From a virus: 24,497 nucleotides of DNA. The stretch lies in the IMG/VR virus record IMGVR_UViG_3300036832_000864, positions 1-24,497 of that record. One strand, 5' to 3'. Made by a program: the position numbers and the translations under genes. A model generated the notes under the pieces. It did not search any database and had not been told where the DNA came from. It saw only the letters and a program-made list of their open reading frames with translations. This document shows positions 1 to 6,987 of the stretch, one piece after another; the stretch's first letter is position 1; the number at the start of each line of letters is the position of its first letter.

Positions 1-1
1 C

Positions 2-334
2 AATCGGTCGTGGAATCGGTACACGCTGGGGCGTCTGGGCTGTCCGCATCCCACCGCGGCGGCGGCCCTCAATCGCGTTGTTCAACAACTGGGCATTAGA
101 TCGATGGCGGACTTGGCGGCGAACGTTCACCGCATCGGCGCCTACAAAGGGCTCGGCGTCACCGCGTACTGGACCGTCCTGGCGATCCTGCGCGAAGCGG
201 GCTTCGATGTGGCCGCGGTCCACGAGGAACCCGTCACCTATCTGACGATGAAAGCGCGCGCGCGGCGCCATGCCGCGAAGCACAAGCCACCGAAGAAACG
301 GCGCGCCGGTCCGCCCTCGGAGTCGTCGGAATGA
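2..334 (+). CDS. 5'-truncated small protein with helix-hairpin-helix-like region
   Basis: The reading frame is open from base 2, so the gene probably starts left of the window; ATG 104 is an internal alternative that would give 76 aa. The segment spanning about 17-215 is helical, with conserved-looking glycines (KGLGVTAYWTVLAILREAGF) that resemble a helix-hairpin-helix or an RNA polymerase alpha C-terminal-like fold. That likeness is by eye only. The last 30 residues are very basic (KHKPPKKRR), as in a nucleic-acid-binding tail. Its stop overlaps the next start as ATGA, so the two are probably translated together. Function unknown; DNA or RNA binding is an inference. Confidence 0.6.
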   Translation, partial: NRSWNRYTLGRLGCPHPTAAAALNRVVQQLGIRSMADLAANVHRIGAYKGLGVTAYWTVLAILREAGFDVAAVHEEPVTYLTMKARARRHAAKHKPPKKRRAGPPSESSE

Positions 335-579
335 ATGACTGTCTGCACGCGTGGATCATCCTGCGCCGCGTGACGCACGCGGAGATTGACGAAGCCGATG
401 CCATCGCGCACACCGGGATCACCGTGGTCGCGTGTCGGCATTGCCGCGTCGTTGAATTGTTTCCCATCGAAAACGCGGCGCTGCTCACCGAGCGCTATCT
501 GACGGCGCTGCGTCTCGACCTCGCCGCCGACAACTGGAATCTGCCCAACTTTTTTTTTCACAAGGAGCCGACCGAATGA
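331..579 (+). CDS. Small CxxC-containing hypothetical protein
   Basis: An 82-aa protein starting in an ATGA overlap with the previous gene and ending in an ATGA overlap with the next. Cys4, Cys35 and Cys38 (ACRHC) could bind a metal, but only one CxxC pair is present, so a full zinc ribbon is not supported. The C-terminus encodes Phe74-76 from an uninterrupted run of nine T (550-558) in frame as TTT TTT TTT. A slip of -1 on this run would run straight into the frame of the next gene with no stop between. I do not recognise the family. Confidence 0.65.
   Translation: MNDCLHAWIILRRVTHAEIDEADAIAHTGITVVACRHCRVVELFPIENAALLTERYLTALRLDLAADNWNLPNFFFHKEPTE
550..558 (+). other. T9 run, candidate -1 slippage site
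   Basis: The zero frame reads AAC TTT TTT TTT CAC, so T552-T558 forms a U UUU UUU heptamer of the X XXY YYZ type. After a -1 slip the codons from 558 (TCA CAA GGA GCC GAC CGA ATG) stay open into the gene at 576, giving a predicted 256-aa fusion. Nine T residues could also cause transcriptional slippage or a sequencing error. No stimulatory hairpin was identified, and the AAGGAG at 562-567 is better explained as the ribosome site of the next gene. Confidence 0.35.
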
Positions 580-1100
580 CCCGACAGGAATTGCACGACC
601 TTGCCGCCGCTGGTGTGGCCAATCGGATTCGCGACATCGAACGCGAGCTCGCCGAGTATCACCGCGAATGGCCCACGCTGTTTCTGACACCGACGCCGCC
701 GCAACTGTTGGCCGCGGCGAAAAAGGCGGCGGCGCAGAATGGCAACGGCGCCGCCCACTGGCCCGCGGTCGCCGCGCCGCTGCCGGGACTGGCAGGCAAG
801 ATCCTGACGGTGCTGGCGACCACCGAACAGGCGACCACCGCGAAAATCAAATCGGCGCTGGGCGCCAGCGATTCGGGCTTGAATCGAGCGATCAACAATC
901 TGGTCGCCGCCGGGCGCCTCGTGAAGCGTGAACGCGGCGTCTACACCACTGAGGGCGCCATCCCCGATGCGCCGATGCCGAAGCGCAAAACGTGGACACC
1001 CACGCAGCGCAAAGCGGCGGCGACCCGGATGCGCGCCATGCACAAGGACGGGCGCATCGCGAGAGGGATCGCGAAGGCCAAACGCGCGAAACAAGTGTAA
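576..1100 (+). CDS. Winged-helix DNA-binding protein
   Basis: A 174-aa protein with AAGGAG at 562-567, eight bases before the ATG, which fixes the start. Residues about 1-55 are helical and charged. Residues about 71-125 fit a winged helix: a first helix (KILTVLATTEQ), a turn and recognition helix (GASDSGLNRAINNLV), then a wing (GRLVKRERGVYTT). The C-terminal 40 residues are rich in Lys and Arg (RKTWTPTQRKAAATRMR) and could add non-specific DNA contact. The fold resembles MarR or replication-type winged helices, but the sequence does not fix a subfamily. Its place among other small DNA-binding genes left of the head module suggests a transcriptional or packaging role. That role is inference. 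Confidence 0.7.
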   Translation: MTRQELHDLAAAGVANRIRDIERELAEYHREWPTLFLTPTPPQLLAAAKKAAAQNGNGAAHWPAVAAPLPGLAGKILTVLATTEQATTAKIKSALGASDSGLNRAINNLVAAGRLVKRERGVYTTEGAIPDAPMPKRKTWTPTQRKAAATRMRAMHKDGRIARGIAKAKRAKQV

Positions 1101-1121
1101 CGGCCCGGGCGCTCTAATTTT

Positions 1122-1130
1122 TGGTACACT
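1122..1130 (+). promoter_or_regulatory. Candidate extended -10 promoter element
   Basis: The sequence TGGTACACT has the form TGn-TAnAnT, lying 11 bases before the ATG at 1142. No -35 box is visible at 17 bp, and there is no clear Shine-Dalgarno sequence before this gene, so a near-leaderless transcript is possible. A similar element (TGCTACAAT) sits 13 bases before the first minus-strand gene at 24105. It lies in a 41-bp gap. Weak evidence by itself. Confidence 0.25.
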
Positions 1131-1141
1131 CGGGACCGCCC

Positions 1142-1327
1142 ATGCCGCGCGGTCCTGGCCGCCCGCCCCTGACGCCGGATAACAAACCGGCCGTCGTGCA
1201 GGTGCTTGTCCCATCCTCCGATTACGACCGCGCCTACGACTGCTCACAACGCACCGGCCTGAGCGTGCCCGAGCTGCTGCGCCGCGGCCTGCGCCGCGAA
1301 CTGGCCGACCGCGACGACGACGAATAA
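1142..1327 (+). CDS. Ribbon-helix-helix-like DNA-binding protein with AT-hook-like N-terminus
   Basis: ATG 1142 gives 61 aa; a TTG at 1121 in the same frame would add seven residues but has no ribosome site. The N-terminus RGPGRPP resembles an AT-hook minor-groove motif. Residues about 18-54 fit the ribbon-helix-helix pattern of CopG/Arc proteins: a beta strand (VVQVLVP), helix A (DYDRAYDCSQRTG), then helix B beginning SVPELLRRGLRREL. Such proteins bind operator DNA as dimers. The acidic tail (DRDDDE) is short. Likely a phage regulator, but the target is not known. Confidence 0.6.
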   Translation: MPRGPGRPPLTPDNKPAVVQVLVPSSDYDRAYDCSQRTGLSVPELLRRGLRRELADRDDDE

Positions 1328-1376
1328 ACCAAACATAAATTCATTCGCCTGCGGTTGTGCTCGACACTGATCCGCG

Positions 1377-1595
1377 GTGTGGTGGCAACCGCCCTGCCTC
1401 TATCGAACTGTTGTCGTCAATCTGATCGCTGACCCTGAGTCCGCGATTCAAGGCGTGCTGTGGCGCAGCCGCGGGTCGTGGCTGACGATTCGCAAGGCGT
1501 CGATTCTGAAACCGAACCTCGCGCCGATGGCGGTCGATGGCGATGTGATCGTCCACCGCGCCAATGTGAATTTTGTGCAGGTCTTGCCCGAATGA
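1377..1595 (+). CDS. Small LSm/Hfq-like beta protein upstream of portal
   Basis: A 72-aa frame bounded by an in-frame stop at 1368, so GTG 1377 is the only plausible start. Its stop overlaps the portal start as ATGA, which supports both starts. The sequence alternates as five beta strands: TVVVNLI, AIQGVLWR, WLTIRKASIL, GDVIVHRA and VNFVQVLP. The G-x-L in strand 2 and the final VDGDVIVHRANVNFVQV are reminiscent of Sm1 and Sm2 motifs. Short proteins of this kind are common directly before portal genes in GC-rich phages, from memory, with no assigned role. The LSm fold is a prediction by eye. Confidence 0.6.
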   Translation: MWWQPPCLYRTVVVNLIADPESAIQGVLWRSRGSWLTIRKASILKPNLAPMAVDGDVIVHRANVNFVQVLPE

Positions 1596-3061
1596 TCGTC
1601 CAGAGCAAGGGCACACTCAAAAACATCGGGACACCGGCGGCCTCGTTGCCGGACTACGGCAATAGCTACGGCCTGCATCACCTGACGCCCTACACCTATG
1701 GGGCGCTCTATCGCACCCAACCCAACGTCCGCACGGTGGTGGATTTCATCGCGCGCAACATTGCGCAGGTCGCGCCGCTCGCGTACCGCCGCGTGTCTGA
1801 TCTGGATCGCGAGCGCTTGCCCGATCACGAACTGGTGCAATGGCTCGGCAATCCGAACCCGGGCACGTGTCGCTATCGCCTGTTCGAGAGTTTGATGCAA
1901 GACCTCGGCGTGTACTTCAACGCCTACTGGCTGAAGATCCGCCAGGACTCCGGAACGATGGGCCTCGTGCGGCTCTCGCCGGAACACGTGATGCCGACCG
2001 GCTGGATTTTTCCGACCGGCTATTTGTGGGCCACGCCTGACGGCCAAGTCGTGCCGCTGACGCTGGCCGATGTCGTGCACTTCAACGGCTACGACCCGGC
2101 CGATCCGGTGATGGGCATCTCGCCGCTGGAAACCCTGCGCCAAGTGTTGGCCGAAGAGTCCGCATCGACGGCGTACCGCCGCGCCTACTGGACGAATTCC
2201 GCGCGCCTCGAAGGCGTGATCACCCGGCCGAAGGATGCGCCGAAGTGGACCCCGGAACAGAAACAGGCTTTCCGCGAACAGTGGAAGGGTCGTTTCGCGG
2301 GCACCACCAACGCCGGACAGACCGCCGTTCTCGAGGACGGCATGACGTTCACGGCCACATCCTATTCGGCGCGCGAATCGGAATTCGTGCTGGCGCGGAA
2401 ACTCACGCGCGAAGAGGTCGCGGCGCAATACCACGTGCCGCAACCGATGGTCGGCATCCTCGACCACGCCACGTTTTCGAATATCAAAGAGCAACACAAA
2501 CAGTTGTACCAGGACTGTCTGGGGCCGTGGTTCGAATGGATTCAAGAGGAAATCGAAAAACAACTGCTGCCCGATTGCGACGACACCGACAACGTGTACC
2601 TCGAATTCAACATCGCCGACAAAATGAAGGGCTCTTTCGAGGAGCAAGCGGCCTCGCTGAAAGCGCTAGTCGGGCGCCCGATCATGACGGCGAACGAAGG
2701 GCGCGCGCGGCTGAACCTGCCGTCGATTCAGAACGATCCCACCGCCGACGAACTGGCGCTGCCGCTCAACACCACCGGCGGTCCGTCTGACGCCTTCGAT
2801 GGCGGGCGGATTCCGCCGACGCCTGCGGAGAGTGCGCAGATTGCGCCGATTCTCGATGCGACCCGCGCCCGCCAGATTGATCGCTTGCAGCGATTGCCCG
2901 CGAGTGATCGCGCGTCCGCGTTGTTTGCCGGGTTTGATCGATGGCAGGCGGAACTGGTCGCGGACCTGACGCCCATCGTCGGACCCGAGCGCGCGGCGGC
3001 CTTGGCGCTCGAAGCCAACGTCAGCACCGCGATGACCCTCGCCGGATTGGAGCACGCCTGA
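1592..3061 (+). CDS. Phage portal protein (HK97/lambda-type siphovirus family)
   Basis: The portal forms the dodecameric ring at one capsid vertex through which DNA enters and leaves, and to which terminase and connector dock. ATG 1592 gives 489 aa, a normal length; the frame extends left to 1460 but that would bury the whole upstream gene. The early segment TQPNVRTVVDFIARNIAQV is typical of the HK97 portal family, as is the clip/stem region with LTREEVAAQYHVPQPMVGI and the following NIKEQHKQLYQDCLGPW. The C-terminal 90 residues are less conserved and rich in Arg and Ala. The stop overlaps the protease start (TGATG). High confidence from sequence pattern and gene order. Confidence 0.95.
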   Translation: MIVQSKGTLKNIGTPAASLPDYGNSYGLHHLTPYTYGALYRTQPNVRTVVDFIARNIAQVAPLAYRRVSDLDRERLPDHELVQWLGNPNPGTCRYRLFESLMQDLGVYFNAYWLKIRQDSGTMGLVRLSPEHVMPTGWIFPTGYLWATPDGQVVPLTLADVVHFNGYDPADPVMGISPLETLRQVLAEESASTAYRRAYWTNSARLEGVITRPKDAPKWTPEQKQAFREQWKGRFAGTTNAGQTAVLEDGMTFTATSYSARESEFVLARKLTREEVAAQYHVPQPMVGILDHATFSNIKEQHKQLYQDCLGPWFEWIQEEIEKQLLPDCDDTDNVYLEFNIADKMKGSFEEQAASLKALVGRPIMTANEGRARLNLPSIQNDPTADELALPLNTTGGPSDAFDGGRIPPTPAESAQIAPILDATRARQIDRLQRLPASDRASALFAGFDRWQAELVADLTPIVGPERAAALALEANVSTAMTLAGLEHA

Positions 3062-4047
3062 TGCCTCGCCACCACGCTTTAGATCGCGTCGTTGCCATGG
3101 CGCTCGAACCGTGGGCCATCACGAAACCGATGCTCGGGATCGTCGCGGGCATTCTGGCGCGCCGGATGGCGGGCACCGAAGCGGCCGACAGCCAGGTCGT
3201 CACGCGGCCGGTCAGCGGCTCGCTGCCGACCGGCACCGGCGTGGCCGTGATTCCGATTCACGGCGTGATCGCGCCGCGCATGAATCTGCTCTCCGACATC
3301 AGCGGCGGCGCCACGTTCGAAGAAGCGACCAGTCAGCTTCGCGATGCGGTGGCCGCGGCCGACGTCGGCACCATCGTGCTCGATTGGGATTCGCCGGGCG
3401 GCTCGGTCGCGGGCGCCACCGAATTTGCGCGGGAGGTGCTGCGCGCGCGCGCGGTCAAGCCCGTGATTTCGCAAGCGAATTATCTCATGTGCTCCGCCGC
3501 GTTCTGGGCGGGCGCCTGCGCCACGGAAGTGGTCGCCGCGCCATCGGCGATGGTTGGGTCGGTCGGCGTCTACACCATCCATGAGGATCTGTCGAAAGCG
3601 CTGGATCAACTCGGCGTGAAGCTCACGTACATTTCCGCGGGCAAATTCAAAGTGGACGGCAACGATGCCGAACCGCTGTCCGACACCGCGCGCGCCCACA
3701 TGCAAAGCATCGTCGATGCGATGTACACGCGATTCGTGGGCGACGTCGCACTCGGGCGCGGCCTGACGCCCGCCGCGGTCGCGAACGGCTATGGCCAGGG
3801 CGAAGCGGTCACCGCTGACGAAGCGCTCAGCCTGCACATGGTGGATCGCATCGCCACCCTTGACGACACCGTGGCGCGCGCGCTGACCACGCCGCCGTCT
3901 GTGACGGCCGCGGCGCGGGCGCGCGCCCTATCGACAACCGCTGTCCTCGACACGCCGCAGGAGCCTGCGAAGGCCACCGGCCAGGATCGACGGCGCGCGG
4001 TCAGGCAACTCGAAACGCAATTTCTGGAACACCTGTTCCACCCGTAG
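3061..4047 (+). CDS. S49-family (SppA-like) phage prohead protease
   Basis: A 328-aa serine peptidase that would cleave scaffold or capsid delta domain during head maturation. ATG 3061 overlaps the portal stop. Visible motifs are VAVIPIHGVI (first core strand), DSPGG (oxyanion region), then CSAAFW with candidate nucleophile Ser145, and SAGKFKVDG with candidate general base Lys197. The Ser-Lys distance of 52 equals that of the B. subtilis SppA pair Ser147/Lys199, so K197 rather than K195 is preferred. A C-terminal Ala/Arg-rich tail of about 55 residues ends QLETQFLEHLFHP and may act as a scaffold-like or capsid-binding segment. No separate scaffold gene is present, which fits a delta domain on the capsid protein. 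Confidence 0.9.
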   Translation: MPRHHALDRVVAMALEPWAITKPMLGIVAGILARRMAGTEAADSQVVTRPVSGSLPTGTGVAVIPIHGVIAPRMNLLSDISGGATFEEATSQLRDAVAAADVGTIVLDWDSPGGSVAGATEFAREVLRARAVKPVISQANYLMCSAAFWAGACATEVVAAPSAMVGSVGVYTIHEDLSKALDQLGVKLTYISAGKFKVDGNDAEPLSDTARAHMQSIVDAMYTRFVGDVALGRGLTPAAVANGYGQGEAVTADEALSLHMVDRIATLDDTVARALTTPPSVTAAARARALSTTAVLDTPQEPAKATGQDRRRAVRQLETQFLEHLFHP

Positions 4048-4055
4048 GAGTTTCT

Positions 4056-5321
4056 ATGGTTCCCAACGCGACGACGCTTGAGCAAACGCTCAACACGCGC
4101 ACCGCCGAAGGCTTGGCCCTTGTGAAAAAGACGGCCGCGCTCTGCGAATCGGAAGATCGCGAAATGACGGCCGAGGAACGCGCCGCCATCAACGCTATCG
4201 GCGACGACTGCAAAACGATTGGCGCGAAGCTGGCGCGCGTCAAGGGCGATCAGGCGCTCATCTCCGACTTCGAACGGCTCGCGGTCGAAGGCAAGGGACG
4301 GCCGGTCACCGCGGCCGCCGCCGCGACGGCGAAGGGTCCGCGCCTCTCACTCGGGCAACAGTTCGTGCAGTCGGAAGGCTACGACTTTTTCCGCAACGGC
4401 GGGCATCGTAGCGGCTCCTCGTGGCGATCCCCGAGTGTGGAACTGATCGACCATGGCCGCTTTCGGGCCGACACCCTGACGGAAGATCCGACGTCGGGCG
4501 GCTCGCTGATCGTGCCGCAGTACCTCCCCGGCATCCTGCCGATTCTATTCAAGCGGCTGGTGGTCGCGGACCTGATGGCGTCGGGCCTGACGGATTCGAA
4601 CGCGATCATCTACATGCAGGAAACCAACTGGACCAGCGCCGCGGCGCCGGTGCTCGAAGGCGGCGACAAGCCCGAGTCCAAACTGACGTTCGCGTCGGTC
4701 ACCGACACCGTGCGGAAGATCGCGCACTGGCTGCCGGTGTCGGAAGAAATGTTGGAAGACGTCGCGCAGATCGCGAGCTACATCGACGCGCGCCTGCGGC
4801 TCGGTGTGCAGATCGAAGAGGAAGATCAGTTGCTCAACGGGACCGGCACCGCGCCGGAACTGCTCGGGCTGCTGCTGCGCCCGGGACTGGCGGCACCGTA
4901 TGCGCGCGTGGCGCCCGTGACCAACTCCGATGCGATCCTCACCCAGATGATGACGATTTTCGCGACGTCCTTCCTGATGCCGGATGGCATCGTGATGAAC
5001 CCCGCGAACTGGGCGGCGACCATCCTGACCAAGACGACGACGGGCGAATATTTGACGGCCGGGCCGTTTTCGCCCATTCAAACGCCGACCATCTGGGGCG
5101 TGCCGGTCGCGGTCACCCCGTCCGCGGTCGCGGGCACGGCCCTCGTCGGCGCGTTCAAACAGGGCGCGCAGGTCTTCCGCAAGGGCGGCATCCGCGTCGA
5201 GGCGTCGAATTCGCACGTCGATTTTTTCATCAAAAACTTGGTCGCGATTCGCGCCGAGGAACGGCTCGCGCTGGCCGTCTATCGGCCGGGCGCGTTCGGT
5301 GAAGTGACCGGACTCGCCTAA
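4056..5321 (+). CDS. Major capsid protein, HK97 fold
   Basis: A 421-aa protein that builds the icosahedral head. TAGGAG at 4045-4050 sits five bases before ATG 4056 and is one of the strongest ribosome sites in the window, fitting a very abundant product. Residues about 1-130 are helical and charged, like an HK97 delta domain removed by the protease. After the GGSLIVPQYLPGIL segment the HK97 signature regions follow: KLTFASVTDTVRKIAHWLPV, SEEMLED, then YIDARLRLGVQIEEEDQLL and NGTGTAPELLGLL, and the C-terminal FRKGGIRVEASNSHVDFF. Length and gene order match the family. The exact cleavage point cannot be read from sequence. Confidence 0.95.
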   Translation: MVPNATTLEQTLNTRTAEGLALVKKTAALCESEDREMTAEERAAINAIGDDCKTIGAKLARVKGDQALISDFERLAVEGKGRPVTAAAAATAKGPRLSLGQQFVQSEGYDFFRNGGHRSGSSWRSPSVELIDHGRFRADTLTEDPTSGGSLIVPQYLPGILPILFKRLVVADLMASGLTDSNAIIYMQETNWTSAAAPVLEGGDKPESKLTFASVTDTVRKIAHWLPVSEEMLEDVAQIASYIDARLRLGVQIEEEDQLLNGTGTAPELLGLLLRPGLAAPYARVAPVTNSDAILTQMMTIFATSFLMPDGIVMNPANWAATILTKTTTGEYLTAGPFSPIQTPTIWGVPVAVTPSAVAGTALVGAFKQGAQVFRKGGIRVEASNSHVDFFIKNLVAIRAEERLALAVYRPGAFGEVTGLA

Positions 5322-5333
5322 CACACCACAGCC

Positions 5334-5355
5334 CGGGCGGGCGCAGGCCCGCCCG
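5334..5355 (+). terminator. GC-rich hairpin after the capsid gene
   Basis: Bases 5334-5342 and 5347-5355 pair perfectly over 9 bp (CGGGCGGGC with GCCCGCCCG) around the loop GCAG. It starts 12 bases after the capsid stop. No U-tract follows, so it is not a classical intrinsic terminator. It may be a partial or Rho-assisted terminator, or a stabiliser of the 3' end of the capsid transcript, lowering output of the genes downstream. That role is inference. Confidence 0.5.
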
Positions 5356-5374
5356 AGCAGCGGAAGGGACACCA

Positions 5375-5599
5375 ATGGCGTGGTTCTGGGGCTATTCACG
5401 GATGCAGGGCGATCCGGGGCCGTGTCCCGTGGACGATACTCCGCACACCGCCTGCACGCCCGAAAGCGTCGGCGGCTCGCTGACGGTGCATAGTCACCGG
5501 CCGCGCGTGCTGGATCGCACGCCCGCGCCCGCGACCGCCGTGTCGCCGCCCTTCACCACGAAAACGTATCGACGGCGCCCGCGGAAGGTCATCCCGTGA
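5375..5599 (+). CDS. Small hypothetical protein between capsid and connector
   Basis: A 74-aa protein with a GGAAGG ribosome site at 5362-5367, seven bases before ATG 5375, and a GTGA overlap with the connector gene at its end. The sequence starts with an aromatic stretch (MAWFWGYSRMQG), is rich in Pro and Thr, and ends strongly basic (YRRRPRKVIP). It has no recognisable domain. Position suggests a minor head protein or a protein joining capsid and connector, but low-complexity composition gives little support. Real translation is likely because of the ribosome site and coupling. Confidence 0.65.
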   Translation: MAWFWGYSRMQGDPGPCPVDDTPHTACTPESVGGSLTVHSHRPRVLDRTPAPATAVSPPFTTKTYRRRPRKVIP

Positions 5600-6231
5600 G
5601 CAACTTTGTCGCCGCGCCCTGGGCCTCGCCGTGGTCGGTGTCCTCCATCGTGGTGACGCCGCCGAGCGAAGAACCGTTGACGCTCGATCAGGCGAAGCTG
5701 CTCGCCAATCTCGATTGGCCCACCGGCGATCCACGCGATGCGATGATGACCAGTTTCATCAGCGCCGCGCGGCAACAGGTCGAACAAGACACCGGGCTCG
5801 CGCTGCTCACGCAAACGCGCAACGTGACCATCACCGTGCGCCAGACGTATTACGGCTACTACGGCTATTGGAGTGCGTTCGGGTATATCGGCTACGACGG
5901 GTACTACTATCCGCCCGACCCGGTGATCATCCCGCTGCCGAATCAGGCGCGGCCGCTCCAGTCGATCACCCAGACGGGCACGCCTGTTGATCCGACCGAC
6001 CCGTGGTGGATGCCCGATGTCACCACGACCTATCAGATCGTGGCGGGCTGGGCAGACCCGGCGACGTTGCTGCTCGAAGCGCCGTTACTGGTGCACGCGG
6101 TCGGCTTGCTGGTAGCGCATTACGCCACGCTCGGGCGCGACATCGCGACCGTCATCCGCGGCAGCTTGCTCGAATTGCCGTACGGCTACGAAGCGGCCAT
6201 CGCGCCCTATCGCTTGGTGTGGGTACCGTAG
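5596..6231 (+). CDS. Head-tail connector, HK97 gp6-like adaptor
   Basis: A 211-aa protein that would sit under the portal as the first adaptor ring. The GTG start overlaps the previous stop (GTGA). The N-terminal region EEPLTLDQAKLLANLDW, followed by helices SFISAARQQVEQDTGLALL, is the usual pattern of the gp6-like connector family. Residues 85-105 hold ten tyrosines plus Trp92 and Phe95 in 21 positions, an unusual aromatic insertion between two strands. The C-terminal helices (LLVHAVGLLVAHYATLGRD) are also typical. The stop overlaps the next GTG by one base. Confidence 0.85.
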   Translation: MSNFVAAPWASPWSVSSIVVTPPSEEPLTLDQAKLLANLDWPTGDPRDAMMTSFISAARQQVEQDTGLALLTQTRNVTITVRQTYYGYYGYWSAFGYIGYDGYYYPPDPVIIPLPNQARPLQSITQTGTPVDPTDPWWMPDVTTTYQIVAGWADPATLLLEAPLLVHAVGLLVAHYATLGRDIATVIRGSLLELPYGYEAAIAPYRLVWVP

Positions 6232-6617
6232 TGGGCATCATCGGCGGCGCCATCGGGATCGCGGCTCGACCGCATCGGGTCACGCTACAAGCGCCGGGAC
6301 CACCCGTGCCCGATGGTGACGGCGGCTACACCGAATCGTGGGTCAACCTGAACCCGCCGCAAGTGTGGGCGGAAATTGTGCCCGCCAGCGCGCGCGCCAT
6401 CGAACGTCTGACGGCGAGTGTCGCGGTGCAAGCGGTCGCCACGCACGTGGTCACGCTGCCCTATCACCCGCAACTGACGGTGACCTCGAAACTCTTATTC
6501 GGCACGCGCGAGTTTCAAATTCACGACGTCGCGAACCTCGACGAAGTGAACACCACGCACGTGTTGATCTGCTCGGAGATTCTCAGTGGCTCAAATGTTG
6601 TTGGACGGCGTGGCTGA
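6231..6617 (+). CDS. Head closure (stopper) protein
   Basis: A 128-aa protein matching the head-completion family (SPP1 gp16-like or HK97 gp7-like), which seals the DNA-filled head and presents the surface for the tail. The GTG at 6231 shares one base with the connector stop. The recognisable segments are RPHRVTLQAPGPPVPDGDGG, WAEIVPASARAIERLTAS and the closing strands KLLFGTREFQIHDVANLDE. The beta-barrel pattern and gene order support the call. It overlaps the next gene by 32 bases, more than any other pair except the small lipoprotein gene. Confidence 0.8.
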   Translation: MGIIGGAIGIAARPHRVTLQAPGPPVPDGDGGYTESWVNLNPPQVWAEIVPASARAIERLTASVAVQAVATHVVTLPYHPQLTVTSKLLFGTREFQIHDVANLDEVNTTHVLICSEILSGSNVVGRRG

Positions 6618-6987
6618 ATTTCGCGAAATGCTCGCGGCGCTGCCGGCCAATCTGGCGGCCGAAGCCCAAGACATCGTCCGCGATGCGGCGGTCGCCGCGT
6701 TCGATGCGGACCTCGCTGCCTATCCGCCCGGCGAGCTCCGCGACAGCATGGTCCTGCTCGATGAAGGGACGCCGCTCGACGTGGTGTGGCGCGTCACCAA
6801 CAAGTCGCCGCTCTCCACGTTCTGGGAATACGGCACGCAGGTCCGCCACACCAAGATGGGGTACAACCGCGGCGCGATGCCCGCGGCGCCGACGTTCGTG
6901 CCGAATGCCCAACGCGCGCGCGTGGACATGCTTCGCCGCTTGGTCGCGGTGCTCGAAGAAGCGGGTTTCGACGTGAGCAACGTATGA
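6586..6987 (+). CDS. HK97 gp10-like neck/tail completion protein
   Basis: A 133-aa protein of the HK97 gp10 family, thought to sit at the head-tail joint. GTG 6586 is the first start; ATG 6595 (MLLDGVAEF) is an alternative three codons on, and no ribosome site separates them. The family pattern is visible as LDGVAEFREMLAALP, the helix to YPPGELRDSMVL, and the highly typical STFWEYGTQVRHTKMG followed by PAAPTFVPNAQRARVDM. Ends with ATGA overlap with the tail terminator gene. Confidence 0.85.
   Translation: MAQMLLDGVAEFREMLAALPANLAAEAQDIVRDAAVAAFDADLAAYPPGELRDSMVLLDEGTPLDVVWRVTNKSPLSTFWEYGTQVRHTKMGYNRGAMPAAPTFVPNAQRARVDMLRRLVAVLEEAGFDVSNV

Noticed and set aside
1460-1591. Upstream extension of the portal to GTG 1460
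   Set aside because: It would overlap almost the entire coupled upstream gene, and the family starts close to ATG 1592.
1448-2647. 399-aa minus-strand frame over the portal gene
   Set aside because: Shadow of the portal; composition is Arg, His and Val rich and matches no family.
2941-3060. Upstream extension of the protease frame
   Set aside because: The added residues are Arg-rich and lie inside the portal; ATG 3061 has the typical TGATG junction.
4421-5302. 293-aa plus-strand frame inside the capsid gene, and 284-aa minus frame 4545-5399
   Set aside because: Both are GC-bias shadows of the capsid protein with no recognisable motif.
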